Source: Clytia hemisphaerica
Lineage: Eukaryota; Cnidaria; Hydrozoa; Leptothecata; Clytiidae
Length of the DNA: 64,000 bases
NCBI GenBank assembly: GCA_902728285.1
Contig: CACVBU010000879.1
Span: 170,382-234,381 of the forward strand
Reading direction: 5' to 3'
Shown here: positions 10,481-21,590 of the stretch, piece by piece
Layout of the letters: each line of letters starts with the position of its first letter
Numbering within the stretch: the stretch's first letter is position 1
Translations under genes and position numbers: made by a program
The notes under the pieces: model-generated
What the model was told of the DNA's origin: nothing
The model's database searches: none
What the model saw: only the letters and a program-made list of their open reading frames with translations

Positions 10481-13072
10481 CCTTGATCCCACAAAATTTG
10501 GAAAAAGTTAGTGGGCATGTGAAAATTCAGAGGCTATGAAGGCACATAAAAGAGTGAATAATGTTTTTTTGATCAATTCTTTCATCCTACTTGTGTGACA
10601 AAAAGATTTGTTATGATATTATTACTTATACTATAACAAAGTTCAGGCCTTTCTTGCTTCCCCTACCAAACTAGGTTCAGAAAGACTTTAATTTGAATTT
10701 AGAAAAGCATAACATTATAGTAGAAGACGTGTCATTTATTACATCAACAAGGTAATCCAAGAATGGCTAGATCTATAAATCAATTATCATCCATGATGAC
10801 CACATTGACAGTGATCCTTTTTTATTTTGATCCTTTACAGTTTGAACTCACTGCATACTTTGCAATCTTTCCAATTATGCAGGGAAAAATTTGGATTGCA
10901 TGCTGTTGAGAGCTTAAGTATTCTACCTCTCTTTTATCACCGTCTTCATGTTTTTACTTGACATGCAAAAAAGCTCTCCTTAACCGAGAGCTTAATCATA
11001 TAAAAGCAGCTGGTACAATCGAAAGACCATGATCTGAGCCTAGATTACTTAGTAAAAAACTGAATTTACTGTTTTATGCTCCAAAGCAACTCTTTCGGTT
11101 TTCAAAATGACCCTAAGGCAGGGGGTGCTATTTGTAGCTTTAATAAGTAAGTGCAATTTTCCTGCATGGCATAACTTATATTTTTTGCACTTTTTTGACA
11201 CAAATAAGTTTCTTTTTCCAGGGAAATGCTTGATCAATTTGAATATAACATTCACAATTTTCTCACAGACGGAGGTATGAAGATTTGAGTGATGAAGAAA
11301 CAGGTACAGGTCTTTGTATAATGTGTTTTTTTAAATAATTTTGAGTTACCAGTAAATTTTGACTCAGCTCTTCTCTTAATAATTTAAAATTTACTTACAG
11401 TACAATGATTTCTATCGCATCTAGCCTGGATATCCAGACATTTTTGGACAGTCTAGTTGGAGTATTTTTATCTATGGTTCCTCTGCATTCAAATCTGTGG
11501 ATAAGTGATTGTTCGATGGTTGCAAGATATAACCTTAGGATGTTGAGGTTCTTTGACAAACAGTTTTTAACAAGATGATAGATATTAATCACTTTAAGAC
11601 TGAAAATGGCTTTAGAGAATTAATTGAAACTAGCATCATCTTAAGTATTATCCAGACCTAGTGGAACGACCGTAAAATAGGAGGGGCTAAAAGCTAAAAT
11701 TAGTCAAATTTTGCTAGGAAATCGAGAAAAAGTATATTTTGATAAAGCAACCAACTTTCCCCAAGCCTGTCCTCTGTAGCCAATTTACAACTTATAATAG
11801 TGGTCACCTGTTCAAGTTGCACATCTTATAACACAGCATAAAACTATAACCATTCAGTGATATGATATGATAAAACAATAGGGAGTAACATGTACCTCAT
11901 TTGTAATTTTTCGTCTCCTAGGAAAAATATCGAAGTTGGTCAGTCAAAATTCACGAAGACGTCCAAAGTTTTAAAATCGATCGCAAGCAAAGAAAACAGT
12001 ATGAAATTTCAAAAATGGAAGCATGGTCACTAAAGAAAAAGTAAAGCCATGACTTCACATCTCATCAAGGTCTCAGATAGTTTCATATAAACTAAATGAA
12101 GATCATGATGTCCAAAATCTGATTGATAAAATGATTTTCTTGAAGTTTATCAGCTACTTTGTTCTCTATTTTAATCAGTTTGAATAAATAAACAACATAC
12201 CTCCCACCACACAATTTTCATCTCCCCACCAAGTTTCCATTATTATTACTAAGCAAATTTTTAGATTCATTCAAGTGTTTCAAGGTATTAGTATTCATTT
12301 GCATTAACTTTAGATTCCAGCCTCCGTAAACCAGTACTCACATCAATATCATCGAAACGAGAAGGAGTTTACTTTCTATCGAACCATTACAGCGTAGATA
12401 TAAAGGATGCTTAATTATTGACTGGATGGCATAGCCCTTGGTAATGAAAATCATCATCATCATCATCATCCTTCGATCTAGGTCCGAAAGAAACTACCCA
12501 GGTACGAAAATTGAAATCACGGGCAAATGTTTTTATCTTTGCTAACGTGTATCCTTACTATGTCTCTTTTAAAGGTTAAAAGCTTTTTTCTATTTTTCAG
12601 AAGATTACTAAACAGGTCTGGTGTTTTGTATCAGTGTACAGAATTATTGAACCATCAGTGGTAGTTTGTAGTTACCCTAAAGAATATTTTGTTTCTGGTC
12701 CAGCTTGAAAATTGTCTTCACCCGGCTGCATTCTTTATTTTTTGAACTTTCCAAATTTTTCCAACTTTCCCATTTTAACATTTTCTACACACACACTTAA
12801 GTGATCTAAGTGATCTTTCCACATTTTTTATTCCGTACTCCTTCAATCCCAATTTCACGGATTTTTCTTTTCAAATTTTAATCGAAATCTCATTTTTTTA
12901 ATAATCGATCAAAAATTTGATATTTTTTTGACAACACATGAAATTATGAGCATCTTTTTTGTGAGTATAAAAGGTTTTCCATTGTATTTTCCGATTCTTA
13001 CATTATCACCAACTAAGGATAAGCTGATGTAGGATTATTTGATTTTGTTAATACTTTTCATTTCATTTCTAG
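10481..13072. other. No supported gene
   Basis: Unrecognised short ORFs are present: 11049-11255 and 11395-11592 (minus), and a 57-codon plus ORF at about 11405-11578 preceded by a CAG acceptor-like site. A short ATC trinucleotide run lies at about 12447-12470. Nothing else is recognised. Confidence 0.4.
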
Positions 13073-13463
13073 GACAATTATCTCATGGTCAGGAGTTGTC
13101 TTCGATGAGGTTTACTGTATCATAGAGATGATGTCCCAATTAAAACAAATGTATGGTTTGACTGGAAAACCGTCAAAAACAGCGTGAAAGAATTATGGTA
13201 CGCCTCCCTTATAATTCATAATAACAGAAACAATGTCTAAATGTAGGTTTGATCTCTAATAATTTCATCAATATCATCATATTCATCTTTATTGAACTAC
13301 ATGGGGTCTCCCAAGTTTACACACAACGTCATTTTCTTGGCTGTTAAACTTTTTGGAAGAAAATTCATATGCTGGGGAGTAACGTTTTTCTAGAAGATTT
13401 TATTTTCATTTATTGAAAATTGTCCAGGAATGAAATTAATTTATTTTGATTTTATTTTTTTAG

Positions 13464-13557
13464 ATGAGAAAATTGTGGTTTGTCCAATTTTGCTCCTCAA
13501 AATTCAGGGAATGTCTGCTGCGGAATCAGAAGAACTGGAAGAAATTACTGCCTGAAG
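13464..13557 (+). CDS. Candidate internal exon, unknown gene
   Basis: A T-rich tract ending TTTTTTTAG precedes the segment, and GAAG followed by GTAAGG ends it, giving strong acceptor and donor sites. Frame 1 is open across all 94 nt. Another frame reads EKIVVCPILLLKIQGMSAAE and stays open until a TGA just before the donor. No family is recognised with confidence. It pairs in orientation and spacing with the candidate exon at 13848-13976. An alternative explanation is chance splice-like signals in A+T-rich DNA. Confidence 0.25.
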
Positions 13558-13847
13558 GTAAGGAATTAATTTTACGAAATTCCTTGCGCTGTAAGGAAAC
13601 ACATAGGTCTGAAACGTTTAAATTTACTCTGAAATCTTTCGTCTTTGGACTATTGGATGCAATTATCTGTTAAAGTTGATAGGTGTATGAAAAATTTCAC
13701 GATCGCAACGAATCTCGCTCAAAATTGATTTAAAGATTAGAAAGTCTTCTCAATGACAAAAGTGAATTTGCTATTACAGAGCAACTAGTCTCGATTCCCC
13801 CTAATTTATCGACTCATTCAATTCTGTTTTGATTATTATTTTTATAG

Positions 13848-13976
13848 AGGTTCACCTTGCGGAAGATAATGTTCTCATTTATCCAATATTTCTTCAAACT
13901 GTCCAATCACGGAGCTCTGCTCTTCCCATCATCCATCAGCCACAACCGGAAAACGAGAAAAGTCCTCAGTGAACTG
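13848..13976 (+). CDS. Candidate internal exon, unknown gene
   Basis: The segment is preceded by TTTTTATAG and followed by CTG and GTACGT. Two frames are largely open. Joined in phase to the 13464-13557 exon it reads EVHLAEDNVLIYPIFLQTVQ and then stops at a TGA before the donor; the other frame is open throughout. A further acceptor-like site (TTATTTCAG) lies at 14433-14441. Function is unknown, and pseudogenisation or chance cannot be excluded. Confidence 0.25.
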
Positions 13977-14710
13977 GTACGTTTCCATGGATGTTTTATA
14001 GATCATGATGTCTCTAGCTCTTATAGTGCCCTTTTCATTTGATTGAAATGAATCAAACGAATAATCTTTTAGATACATCACCCCCGGCTCCCATATTACA
14101 GGTTGAACTGATCTGTTTAAAATTATATCATCAAAAGAGCTATAAGCTGCTCCTAAAATAATTGACAGCCTGTACATTTCTATAAAAGTGATACCTCTTT
14201 GGAAAGACGATTTTGAATGAATGAATTTGAAAGTTTAGAATTAAGGAAGATGAAAAATTCAAATATTTCTACTGGGCAGAAAATCTTAATTTATATTCTT
14301 CTGAAACTTTAGATTTCGTTAAATTCAAACTGTGTCTGTCTTTGAATTGTCGTCTAATTGTCGTCTTTGGACGACGCTGGGATGGAACTATCTAATTTGA
14401 AAGTTATCATTTTTTCAGTAATATCTCTTATCTTATTTCAGCTGTACAATATCTCCACGCAACTCTTGTGCAACAATTGGAGGGCTATTAGTCCAGCATC
14501 TACCTCAGTGAAATGCGCATGATGACTTAATAGCTTGAACATAAACAAATCTTGCAATTCTTTCATTGATCACTCCTTCCTATCCACTACTTAACTAGGT
14601 AGGATAATATATTTCCTTTAAAACTTCCTCTACTAGTTAGGGGCCAACTCTTAAGAAGTTCTACAGATCTATGTGATTGGTTCGATATAGATATTTTTTG
14701 AGAGAAGACC
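13977..14710. other. No supported gene
   Basis: Short ORFs only. An acceptor-like TTATTTCAG at 14433-14441 could begin another exon, but all frames close within about 80 bp. Confidence 0.35.
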
Positions 14711-14870
14711 CGCGACATGTTGTTGGGGGTACCATACCTTTGAAGCGAACCGCGACATGTTGTTGGGGTTACCATACCTTTGAAGCGAACCGCGACATGT
14801 TGTTGGGGGTACCATACCTTTGAAGCGAACCGCGACATGTTGTTGGGGGTACCATACCTTTGAAGCGAAC
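14711..14870. repeat. 40-bp tandem repeat, 4 copies
   Basis: Four exact-length units start at 14711, 14751, 14791 and 14831, each beginning CGCGACATGTTGTTGGGG. Only the second differs, by one base. The near identity suggests recent expansion. Overlapping minus-strand ORFs here are by-products of the repeat. Confidence 0.97.
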
Positions 14871-15179
14871 ATAGATTGAGAGTAGTTTGCACCCCCTTTG
14901 AAAAAAAATTTTTTTAGGGCCCTTTTTGCAAGGGGGAGGGGTACCAAAATCTGCCTAAAAAAACTGGGGATGGGAATGTAGGAGGAATAAAATAAGAAAG
15001 GGGGTTAGACATTATGGTCAATTTAATCATATAAAAAATGCTCACAGACTGTTTTAAACTAAAAATATGTACCACCAAAACACAAAAGTATATCATGTTG
15101 ATAGATTATTTTGTGAAATATACCCAGGGGGTTCATACCCCTCTGCAAAATATGTTAAGACACAGATCAATGACTTGTA
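14871..15179. other. No gene seen
   Basis: Contains G-rich and T-rich short runs (about 14890-14945) and no recognisable coding. Confidence 0.4.
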
Positions 15180-15926
15180 GGCATCTGCGAAAGTCTACAG
15201 TTGAAGATTTTTAGAGGCACCCTGTGGGACAAGTGCTCTGTTGAACTTGTAGTTGAATCATCCTTTGAATTGGAAAAAGCTCTTCCTCTACATTGCTGTT
15301 ATATGATCGTTTCCCTCAAGACCAGTATCTTCTTGAATCAACGATGATGAACCGTCTAACACGTCTTGGGACCTACATAGGTCAGTACACTTGCAGTCTT
15401 GCAGGTCCGTCATGTTTTGCCGTATGATCAGCAAGAGCGAATGTTCGGCATCGAACTACTTCGGATATAATCGGAAATGATCAATAAACGAATGGATTCG
15501 TCTGGTGGTCTTTCCTCGATTGGAGACAGTACGGAGCATCTTGGTGTAAAGACCGTCAAGATGTTTTGTTTTTGCGACGTTTAGTGACCATGATTCAGCA
15601 CCATGAAGAGGATTGGATCATCAGTGGCTTTAAAAATTTATGTGTTTGTTTGTTTTGAGATGGGCGCTCTCCATATTTTGAACTCATTGACGCTTTCAAT
15701 CTCGATACCGTTCTGACGAGTACAGTTTCGTGTCAGTCCATGTATCCATTCTTCGGTGCGTTGAGAAATAGCCCTACATCTTGACAAGCTCTTTCAACCT
15801 TTAAAACAGACTTTGTGCTGTTATTATCGTTTCCTCAAGACGGGTTATGTCGTCGTATGTGGTGTGCTTTAGTCTAGATCTGGAAGACGTTCTGTTGGAA
15901 TACGTCTTCTTCTACGACGTTTTAAT
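15180..15926 (-). pseudogene. RTE LINE A: C-terminal RT region
   Basis: Minus-strand pieces include a DVGLFLNAPKNGYMD-like block (RTE: GLxLNAxKTxYM), then GAESWSLNVAKTKHLDGLY and TKMLR, matching the RTE hallmark YGCExWTLTxxLxKKLDGxYTRMLR. A DTGL block follows further on. The pieces lie in several frames. RTE elements encode a single protein with endonuclease, RT and this C-terminal tail. The palm domain with YADD is not recoverable here. Confidence 0.6.
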
Positions 15927-15937
15927 GTCACTTTGTA

Positions 15938-16117
15938 GTCTAGCAAGCTAAACGACTAATTCAGAGCATAGTAGAAATAAAGCAAAAAGTAATGGAGGGA
16001 ACAATTTTAGTTAGAATAATTTAGTTTAAATACAAACTACATCCCGTAACAATAATCGTATTATCATACAACTCCTACTACTACTGTATTACACGCATTA
16101 TAAACGACTTCAGTCTA
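15938..16117. mobile_element. 180-bp element with 11-bp target duplication
   Basis: GTCACTTTGTA occurs on both sides (15927-15937 and 16118-16128), a clean 11-bp direct repeat consistent with a target-site duplication. The interior begins GTCTAGCAAGCT and ends AACGACTTCAGTCTA. Related partial copies are at 19141-19210 (left half) and 22478-22556 (right half). Its class is not recognised. It splits RTE fragment A. Confidence 0.7.
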
Positions 16118-16130
16118 GTCACTTTGTAAA

Positions 16131-16600
16131 TTAGAAGCAGTTCTTGAAAGGAGAATTCGGTTTCTTCCTCTGGTATAATTTGGTGGAAATGGCGACGAAG
16201 GTTGAGTAGTATTTCTCAGTTTTAGGAAGATCATCAAATTGTTGTGAAATGGAGTTATCGATTCGACGGTCGAGATTCTCGTTTAAATAGATTGATTGCC
16301 AAAATGACTTCTTCAACGGAGGATATGGAGGTCGGCGTACGCTGCGTTTTACTACACACTGGCAGTGACCATTCAATGATCACTACCGACTGGGTTGGAG
16401 TTGGAATATGCCTGGCATTCGACACAAGATAAAGTCAATTTGGAAAAGTGTTCCGCTTGGGGAACGGTGCATCCAGAGCTTAGGACGAGGTTTCTGGAAG
16501 TCACTATTTCTGATGATCAGATTGTGTTGATTGCTGAAGTCGAGAAGCAAGTTTCCTGTTTATGGAGTCATCTTACGAATTGGTGAGCAGAGATTTTGGC
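16131..16600 (-). pseudogene. RTE LINE A: endonuclease C-terminus and linker
   Basis: The minus strand reads LLLDFSNQHNLIIRNSDFQK, then LWMHRSPSGTLFQIDFILCR, matching the RTE endonuclease blocks LxxFxxxxxLxIxNTxF and TWxSPxGxxxxQIDYIL. The GSDH region is damaged by stops. The 16376-16131 frame covers the linker after the endonuclease. The central RT is deleted between this and 15926. Confidence 0.7.
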
Positions 16601-16718
16601 ACTAAGAAGTATGGAGTGAGTGGGAAACTCTTCGATAGTTCGAGAAAGTGTACTATAGAATATGTTAAACTTTCAGTTTTAAAATTGTCGATCCATATAT
16701 GATGAATGTCACATTGGC

Positions 16719-16921
16719 TTAGATCATCCCAATCCAGTTTTCTTTTTTCTTTCCTTTGTAGTATATCCGGGTGTTTTGGTTACTGAACTGTATATACCTG
16801 TAACGGGAAATTGCACTCATCTTGAAATACTGTTTTCTCCACCATACGGGAATTTTGTGCAAACTTCTTGTAGAGGGTTTCCGCCCGTTCAACTCTTCGT
16901 CCGCGTGTACTTTTATAGAAG
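16719..16921 (-). pseudogene. Tc1/IS630-like transposase fragment
   Basis: The minus strand reads AETLYKKFAQNSRMVEKTVF and then QDECNFPLQV, followed after a frameshift by QNTRIYYKGKKK. The FQDEC...FPLQ...NRVYxKGxKK pattern is that of a Tc1/mariner-IS630 DDE transposase around its first catalytic Asp. Only this portion survives, so it is inactive. It lies directly downstream of the aminopeptidase exon's donor site, within what would be its intron. Base 16922 is an N. Confidence 0.55.
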
Positions 16922-16932
16922 NCACGACATAC

Positions 16933-17053
16933 CTAATTTTGGCATTGGATAATCAACGCCCAGAAAATCTTCCATAAAAGCCATCATCTTGATGCTAACA
17001 TTGTAGGCATACTCCGTTGAACTAACCAGTTTTGGCTGACTCCAAATTGTGAT
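16933..17053 (-). CDS. Exon of an M1-family (aminopeptidase N-like) metallopeptidase
   Basis: The 121-nt exon reads ITIWSQPKLVSSTEYAYNVS, then IKMMAFMEDFLGVDYPMPKL. It matches the M1 aminopeptidase segment just before the (D)xxxxPDFxxGAMENWG motif (VWxRPxxxxxxxYALxVxxKxLxFFExYFGxxYPLPK). It is preceded on the minus strand by a long pyrimidine tract ending TTTGTATTCAG and followed by TTAG and GTATGT, so both splice sites are canonical. M1 enzymes are zinc exopeptidases, usually membrane-bound. The next exon, carrying GAMEN and HExxH, was not found in the window, so flanking exons may lie outside, be lost to transposon insertion, or this may be an isolated relic. The uninterrupted frame argues for recent function. 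Confidence 0.7.
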
Positions 17054-17145
17054 CTGAATACAAAAAAAAAAGGAAATAACAATGCAATCGACAAAATATG
17101 GTATTCACCTTACTCTTTACTTCTTACTTCTTTACTGCTTCTTCT

Positions 17146-19139
17146 TCAGCTCGTGTTCACAGGTGCCAACATTGAGTGGTTAGGGCGAAGGGAAACCATA
17201 TCCTTCTTTTTCTTTTTCTTCAAGACCTCTTCGTAGAACTCGTCTGCTGACTGACCATCAAGCACATGGACTTCTAGTGTTTTGCTTGGTAAAAAGCAGT
17301 CTTTTGACGATGCTGGTGTTCTTTTGTCCTGCAATATGGCCAAGTTTTTCTACTGTCGTTTGACGTATTGAAGGATATCTTCAGTCTCACAGACGCGTAA
17401 AACATCTTCACTTGACATCACGAAGTGGAAAGTTTGTTCATTGTTTTCATCGATCCTTCTTTCATAGCCGCATCTTACCATCTTACGAAGCATATTAATG
17501 TAGGTGGATCGGAATCGCTGTTGTTATTATTGTTGTTGAGTGACATTCCACGTTTAACAGGATTATGTCAACCGACTGCGCACCATTGTTGTATTTATGA
17601 GATATACCCTTTTTTTAAGAATATCTTTCGATTGTGTAGTTTTTTACTCGTTTAATTGTACTTGTTTTGAGCAACAACAATTCTTAAGGTCAATCTCTAC
17701 ATTGTTGAAGTTTGATTGAAGTGCATTTTCGATGAATTAAGCATTAAGCGTGACGATAGATTGGGGATACTCATCTTGGTTTTGGGACTTGAAATTTATT
17801 ATCATCGTTTTGGTTTTCTTGGCGTTTATTTGGAGATGAAAACGAACAAATTTTTCATTGAGGATTTTCTGTCCTGTAATAAATACTTTCGAATGCTATT
17901 TCTAAGTCGTCAGCGTAACCAGCCCAGTGAACAGTATGTTCACCGTAATAGCCTTTGGCTCTTTCATCTCTTGTTGTAGCGGTGACACGAATTCTGTACT
18001 TCAGTTTAAGAAATTTAACCTTGTTCTCTCCACAGTTTTGCATAAACACACGCATGACATAATCCATGTACAGGTTGTATAGTGGTGGGGATTGTGCCCC
18101 CCCTGGCAAACGCCAAGTAGATGCTCGTAAACATCATCTGGAGATAGTGCTAATGATGTTGTGCTAATGATGTTGTTCTTTTATGATACAATGATTCAAG
18201 TAGATTTATTAGGGTAGGCTCGACTTGCTCGGGAAATCTCAGGTAGATGGATTCGAAGAGCCAATTTTCGCACAACGTGGTCGAACGCGGAGCTCAAATC
18301 AACGAATAGGAGATAGCAGAGTGGCTTTTGTGTTTTGTCTGAGATTTGTTGAAGTCTTTTTGTCACATATATGCCGTCTGCGGTTCCTCTACCCCGTCTA
18401 AATCCTTGCTGCTGGTCGAGCTGTTGTTTGTCATACTAATCATATTAATCTATTAAGTCTATTTAGGATTATTTTCACTATAATTTTACAAAGACTCGTT
18501 CCTACTTGCAAAACTCTGTACGATGCCGGGTCTTTTGCCCTTACTTTAGCTGCTCATCCTTTTCATAAGGCTTTGAATGGCCCCAAGGTATAGATTTCGT
18601 CGTCCATATTTGAAAAAGGGGTGATTCGAGCTCTGATAGTAGCGCGTTTGTTGGACTGCATACTTGAAGAATTCTGCAGGCAGATAGTTTGAGGATTTAC
18701 CATTCTTTAAGGATTTGAGGGTAGATACAATTTCGTTCTTTTTTGGAGGGTCAAAATTGATCGAACTCGCAGGTAATTTGTTGCGATACAGCGATATAAT
18801 TTGGTATATCAATCAGTTCAATAGGTTTCATTTCATTATATACCTTGCCAGTGAAATGTTCTTCGAAATATGTTTTCAATTCCTCTGGGTCCACACTCGG
18901 ATTTTTGTCTCATAGATTTGAATGTTGAACCGTCGGACGTTTGAGCTTCTTTTTGCAAATCTTATTTGGCTTCTTCTTGCATTTTAGATTTCTCAATTGG
19001 CGCAAACGTTTTTCAATTTTCTCGGAGAGCTTTTTGTATGACTGTCCATTATCATGTCGTATCGGATCGGTCACAGAGCAGACAATTCAGTTCTTCATCG
19101 TTTTTCCAGAGTTCTTTTTCGATGGTCACTGGCTGGTCG
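17146..19139 (-). mobile_element. RTE LINE B, 5'-truncated, decayed
   Basis: The minus-strand order is linker (about 19139-18830: KELWKNDEELNCLL and RKLRQL-like basic segment), pre-RT (18812-18546: EIVSTLKSLKNGKSSNYLPA), RT core (about 18420-17855) and C-terminus (about 17560-17146: STYINMLRKMVRCGYERR, EDVLRVCETEDILQYVKRQ, QSADEFYEEVLKK). All blocks are collinear, so this is one element lacking its endonuclease. Stops and frameshifts make it inactive. Its 3' end lies about 90 bp upstream (minus sense) of the aminopeptidase exon, probably inside that gene's intron. Confidence 0.8.
17855..18440 (-). pseudogene. RTE LINE B reverse transcriptase core
   Basis: 18440-18110 contains FRPGRGTADGIYVTKRLQQI and VDLSSAFDHVVRKLALRI (first catalytic Asp in VDLSSAFD). 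The 18109-17855 frame reads GGAQSPPLYNLYMDYVMRVF, KLKYRIRVTATTRDERAKGY and WAGYADDLEIAFES, containing the YADD catalytic pair. This subtype with the TATTRxER insertion is an RTE-group RT. Frameshifts separate the pieces. Confidence 0.8.
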
Positions 19140-19140
19140 C

Positions 19141-19216
19141 TAGCAAGCTAGACGACTAATTATACATAGTAAAAACAAAGCAAAAAGTAATGGAGGGAAC
19201 AATTTTAGTCGTCTAG
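19141..19216. repeat. Partial copy of the 180-bp element
   Basis: It matches the left part of 15938-16117 (CTAGCAAGCT, then AAAGCAAAAAGTAATGGAGG). Here a 12-bp perfect inverted repeat, CTAGACGACTAA and TTAGTCGTCTAG, brackets 19148-19216. It separates RTE B from the 3' UTR of RTE C. Confidence 0.65.
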
Positions 19217-19463
19217 AAACCTTTGTGCACTAACTCCAAACAAAGGAAAAGTGTCAATATTACAATTATAATTTTTTCCCGCTCAAAAAAAATTCTTAAA
19301 AAAACAATGGTGTGTGGATTTGTGTGTTTTTCATTTGAGTTGCTGGTTGTTGCTTGATAAATTGTTTTCTCCCTACGCAAGTTTCTGCGTAGCTAGCCGG
19401 GGATTCTATAAGGCTGGAACACCGGATTCTTCCACTCGTTTATACAAAACTTACATACATAAA

Positions 19464-20545
19464 TCATCCACTTGAAAGTGATGACATGACCATGTCTTTC
19501 CATCTGACCCTGTTGTGCGCCAAACGAACCATCTCACCTTTGTCAAGTCCCGTGTCTTGTTCTAAGACTTTGAGTAGTGTCTTGTGTGGACGACCTCTCT
19601 TCTTTGTTAAGAATGTTGGCTGCCAAAGGAGAAGTTTAGATGCCGGCTCTTTTCCTCTGATGACGTGACCTGCTAACTGCAATCTTCTTTTCTGGATAAG
19701 ACTACTCAATCGGTGCAGCTTGCCGTACAACACTTTGTTAGTAATGTGGACATTAGACTGGATGTTTTTGACTTTTCTCAGCATTCTCGTATACGCTCCG
19801 TCTAGTTTCTTTGTCAGAGTAGACGTTAGTGACCATGATTCACAGGAGTATAGAGTTTGTGTAAGCTCCAAGGTATTTGAAATCGTCAACCTTTTCCAGG
19901 GCAATACCATTAACAGATTGGATGCCATCGTTTGTTGTAGGGTTGATGTGCATATATTTGGTTTTCTTAGCGTTGAGAAAGAGACCGATAGATTGAGTTG
20001 ATATCTCTAGCTTGTGTAGGAGGTTTTCAGCTTCGATTACTGTTTCATTTAGAAGAGATATATCGTCTGCAAAGTCAAGATCTGCTAATTTCTCGGTATG
20101 ATGTCGTCTACTTCTGCGTTTTTCAATAGTGAATCCATCTTCAGAAGTAATGGCTGTCCTCAGAGCATAATCGAGCACAATAATAAAGAGGTAAGGTGCT
20201 AATGGATCACCTTGAAGCACACCAGTTACAACATCAAAGAATTCGGTTTCTCCTTCAGATGTCATTACATTGGCTCTGTTATTGGTATACATAATCTGGA
20301 TTGCATTAATAAGCTTATCTGGAATGCCGTAGGCTAGATGGATTTTGAGCATTGACTCTCTGTTAACACTATCAAACGCCTTTTTAAAGTCGATGAATGT
20401 ACAGCTTCAACGTTATGGTTGTTGACTTCTTCTACAAGGCGCCAAAGGGCAAGAACTTGTGATGATGTCGATCGGGACGGACGAAAACCATTTTGATTGA
20501 AACGAAGCTTTTGATCAATCTCAGGGCGAATCTGTTTTTATGCCG
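19464..20545 (-). pseudogene. RTE LINE C reverse transcriptase and C-terminal tail
   Basis: About 20545-20350 carries RPEIDQKLRFNQNGFRPSRS and, after a frameshift, FIDFKKAFDSVNRESML. The 20352-19840 frame has TGVLQGDPLAPYLFIIVLDY, LDFADDISLL (catalytic Asp pair), GLFLNAKKTKYM and VDDFKYLGAY. The 19928-19464 frame has SCESWSLTSTLTKKLDGAYT, RMLRKVKN, HITNKVLYGKLHRLSSLIQK, RRLQLAGHVIRG, KKRGRPHKTLLKVLEQDTGL and a WKDMV end. These are the full set of RTE palm, thumb and tail blocks, with one frameshift between the two ORFs near 19850. Confidence 0.88.
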
Positions 20546-20549
20546 ATTG

Positions 20550-21590
20550 CATTTCACATTTGTTCTAGTATGGAAATATGATGACTGGGGGACTGTGAAA
20601 AATCAAAACAACCAGGCGAAAGAACTGATTCGGGAACTAACTGGGAGCAAAGGGAAAAAGCAACAAAAATTTTCAGATTAACTTTTACTTTGGAGTTCTT
20701 CCATGACACTAAAATCAAATCTGATGAATGAAATTATAAAAACTACTTGGACCACCCAAATATGTTCAGCTTTTGTATAAAATTCGCCGTGTGATAACCA
20801 AACAGTTTTTTTTCAAGCATCAAAAAAAAGAATGTTTGCCAATAAGATTTCTCATAACCAGGGAAGTGAAATGTCTTGTATTAAACCTAATGACGAGTGA
20901 TTTTATAAACTAATTCTCGTTCTCGACGAGGTAAATCCTTGAATTTTCAACTCAACAATCATTACATCTTCCTTAAAATTCGAAACGTTAAGCTTGACAA
21001 CAAGAAAGTTATGCTCTTGAAAAATTTGTTCTTAACCACTATTACAACATACATTCCATCATGAACTCCTCCTCTGATATTCTTTTCCATTGCTGAAACA
21101 AAAACATAGAAAAAAACTGATGTTATCAATCTGATTAATCCAATGATGAAGGGTTTCTTCTCTATCGAAACAAACGACCATCTGCATTTTGAATTATCAA
21201 TCTAGAAACTTTCAAATACATCTCTGAAAAATCTGCAACACTCTTCAAAACAAAACTTCTGGATCGAAAATGATCGAAAATGCTTCTCTGTTTTGTTTTT
21301 TTGTGAATACTTTCGAATGTTTTATTGTTCGAATCTAACGTTAGAATTACATTTTCGAATAAAAACATTCGAAACTACACAGAAGAAAGAAGCAAGGCGG
21401 AAGTAAGTTTTAAAACAAAAACAAAAAGAAATTTATATCAGGACAATTTTTTTGAGTCGACAATAAATTAGTTATCACATGACTTCTCGTGTAATACTCG
21501 ATATTTTACTCGTTCCGAGATTTTACCGATATTTTTCCTCGCCTACTGCACTCGAAGTCATGCGATAACTAGTACATATTAGTCTGATGT
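20550..21590. other. Insertion in RTE LINE C, class unknown
   Basis: About 1 kb separates two parts of one RT domain. It has only small unrecognised ORFs (21162-21368, minus). Its right end holds a 103-bp MITE at 21469-21571. No long terminal repeats were seen. Confidence 0.5.
21469..21571. mobile_element. 103-bp MITE-like inverted repeat
   Basis: The arms TAGTTATCACATGACTTC (left) and TAGTTATCGCATGACTTC (right, reverse complement) pair over about 23 bp with one or two differences. The interior is non-coding. Confidence 0.75.

Noticed and set aside
13073..13197. Candidate plus-strand exon between TTTCATTTCTAG and ATG/GTACGC
   Set aside because: All three frames contain a stop.
14086..14135. 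Similarity to 30036-30085 (CTCCCA, TACAGGT, GAACTGA, CTGT)
   Set aside because: Only about 26 of 36 aligned positions match by eye; this is too weak to call a repeat without a search.
14587..14947. Two overlapping minus-strand ORFs of 92-101 codons with repeated peptide motifs
   Set aside because: They are translations of the 40-bp tandem repeat in two frames and have no independent support.
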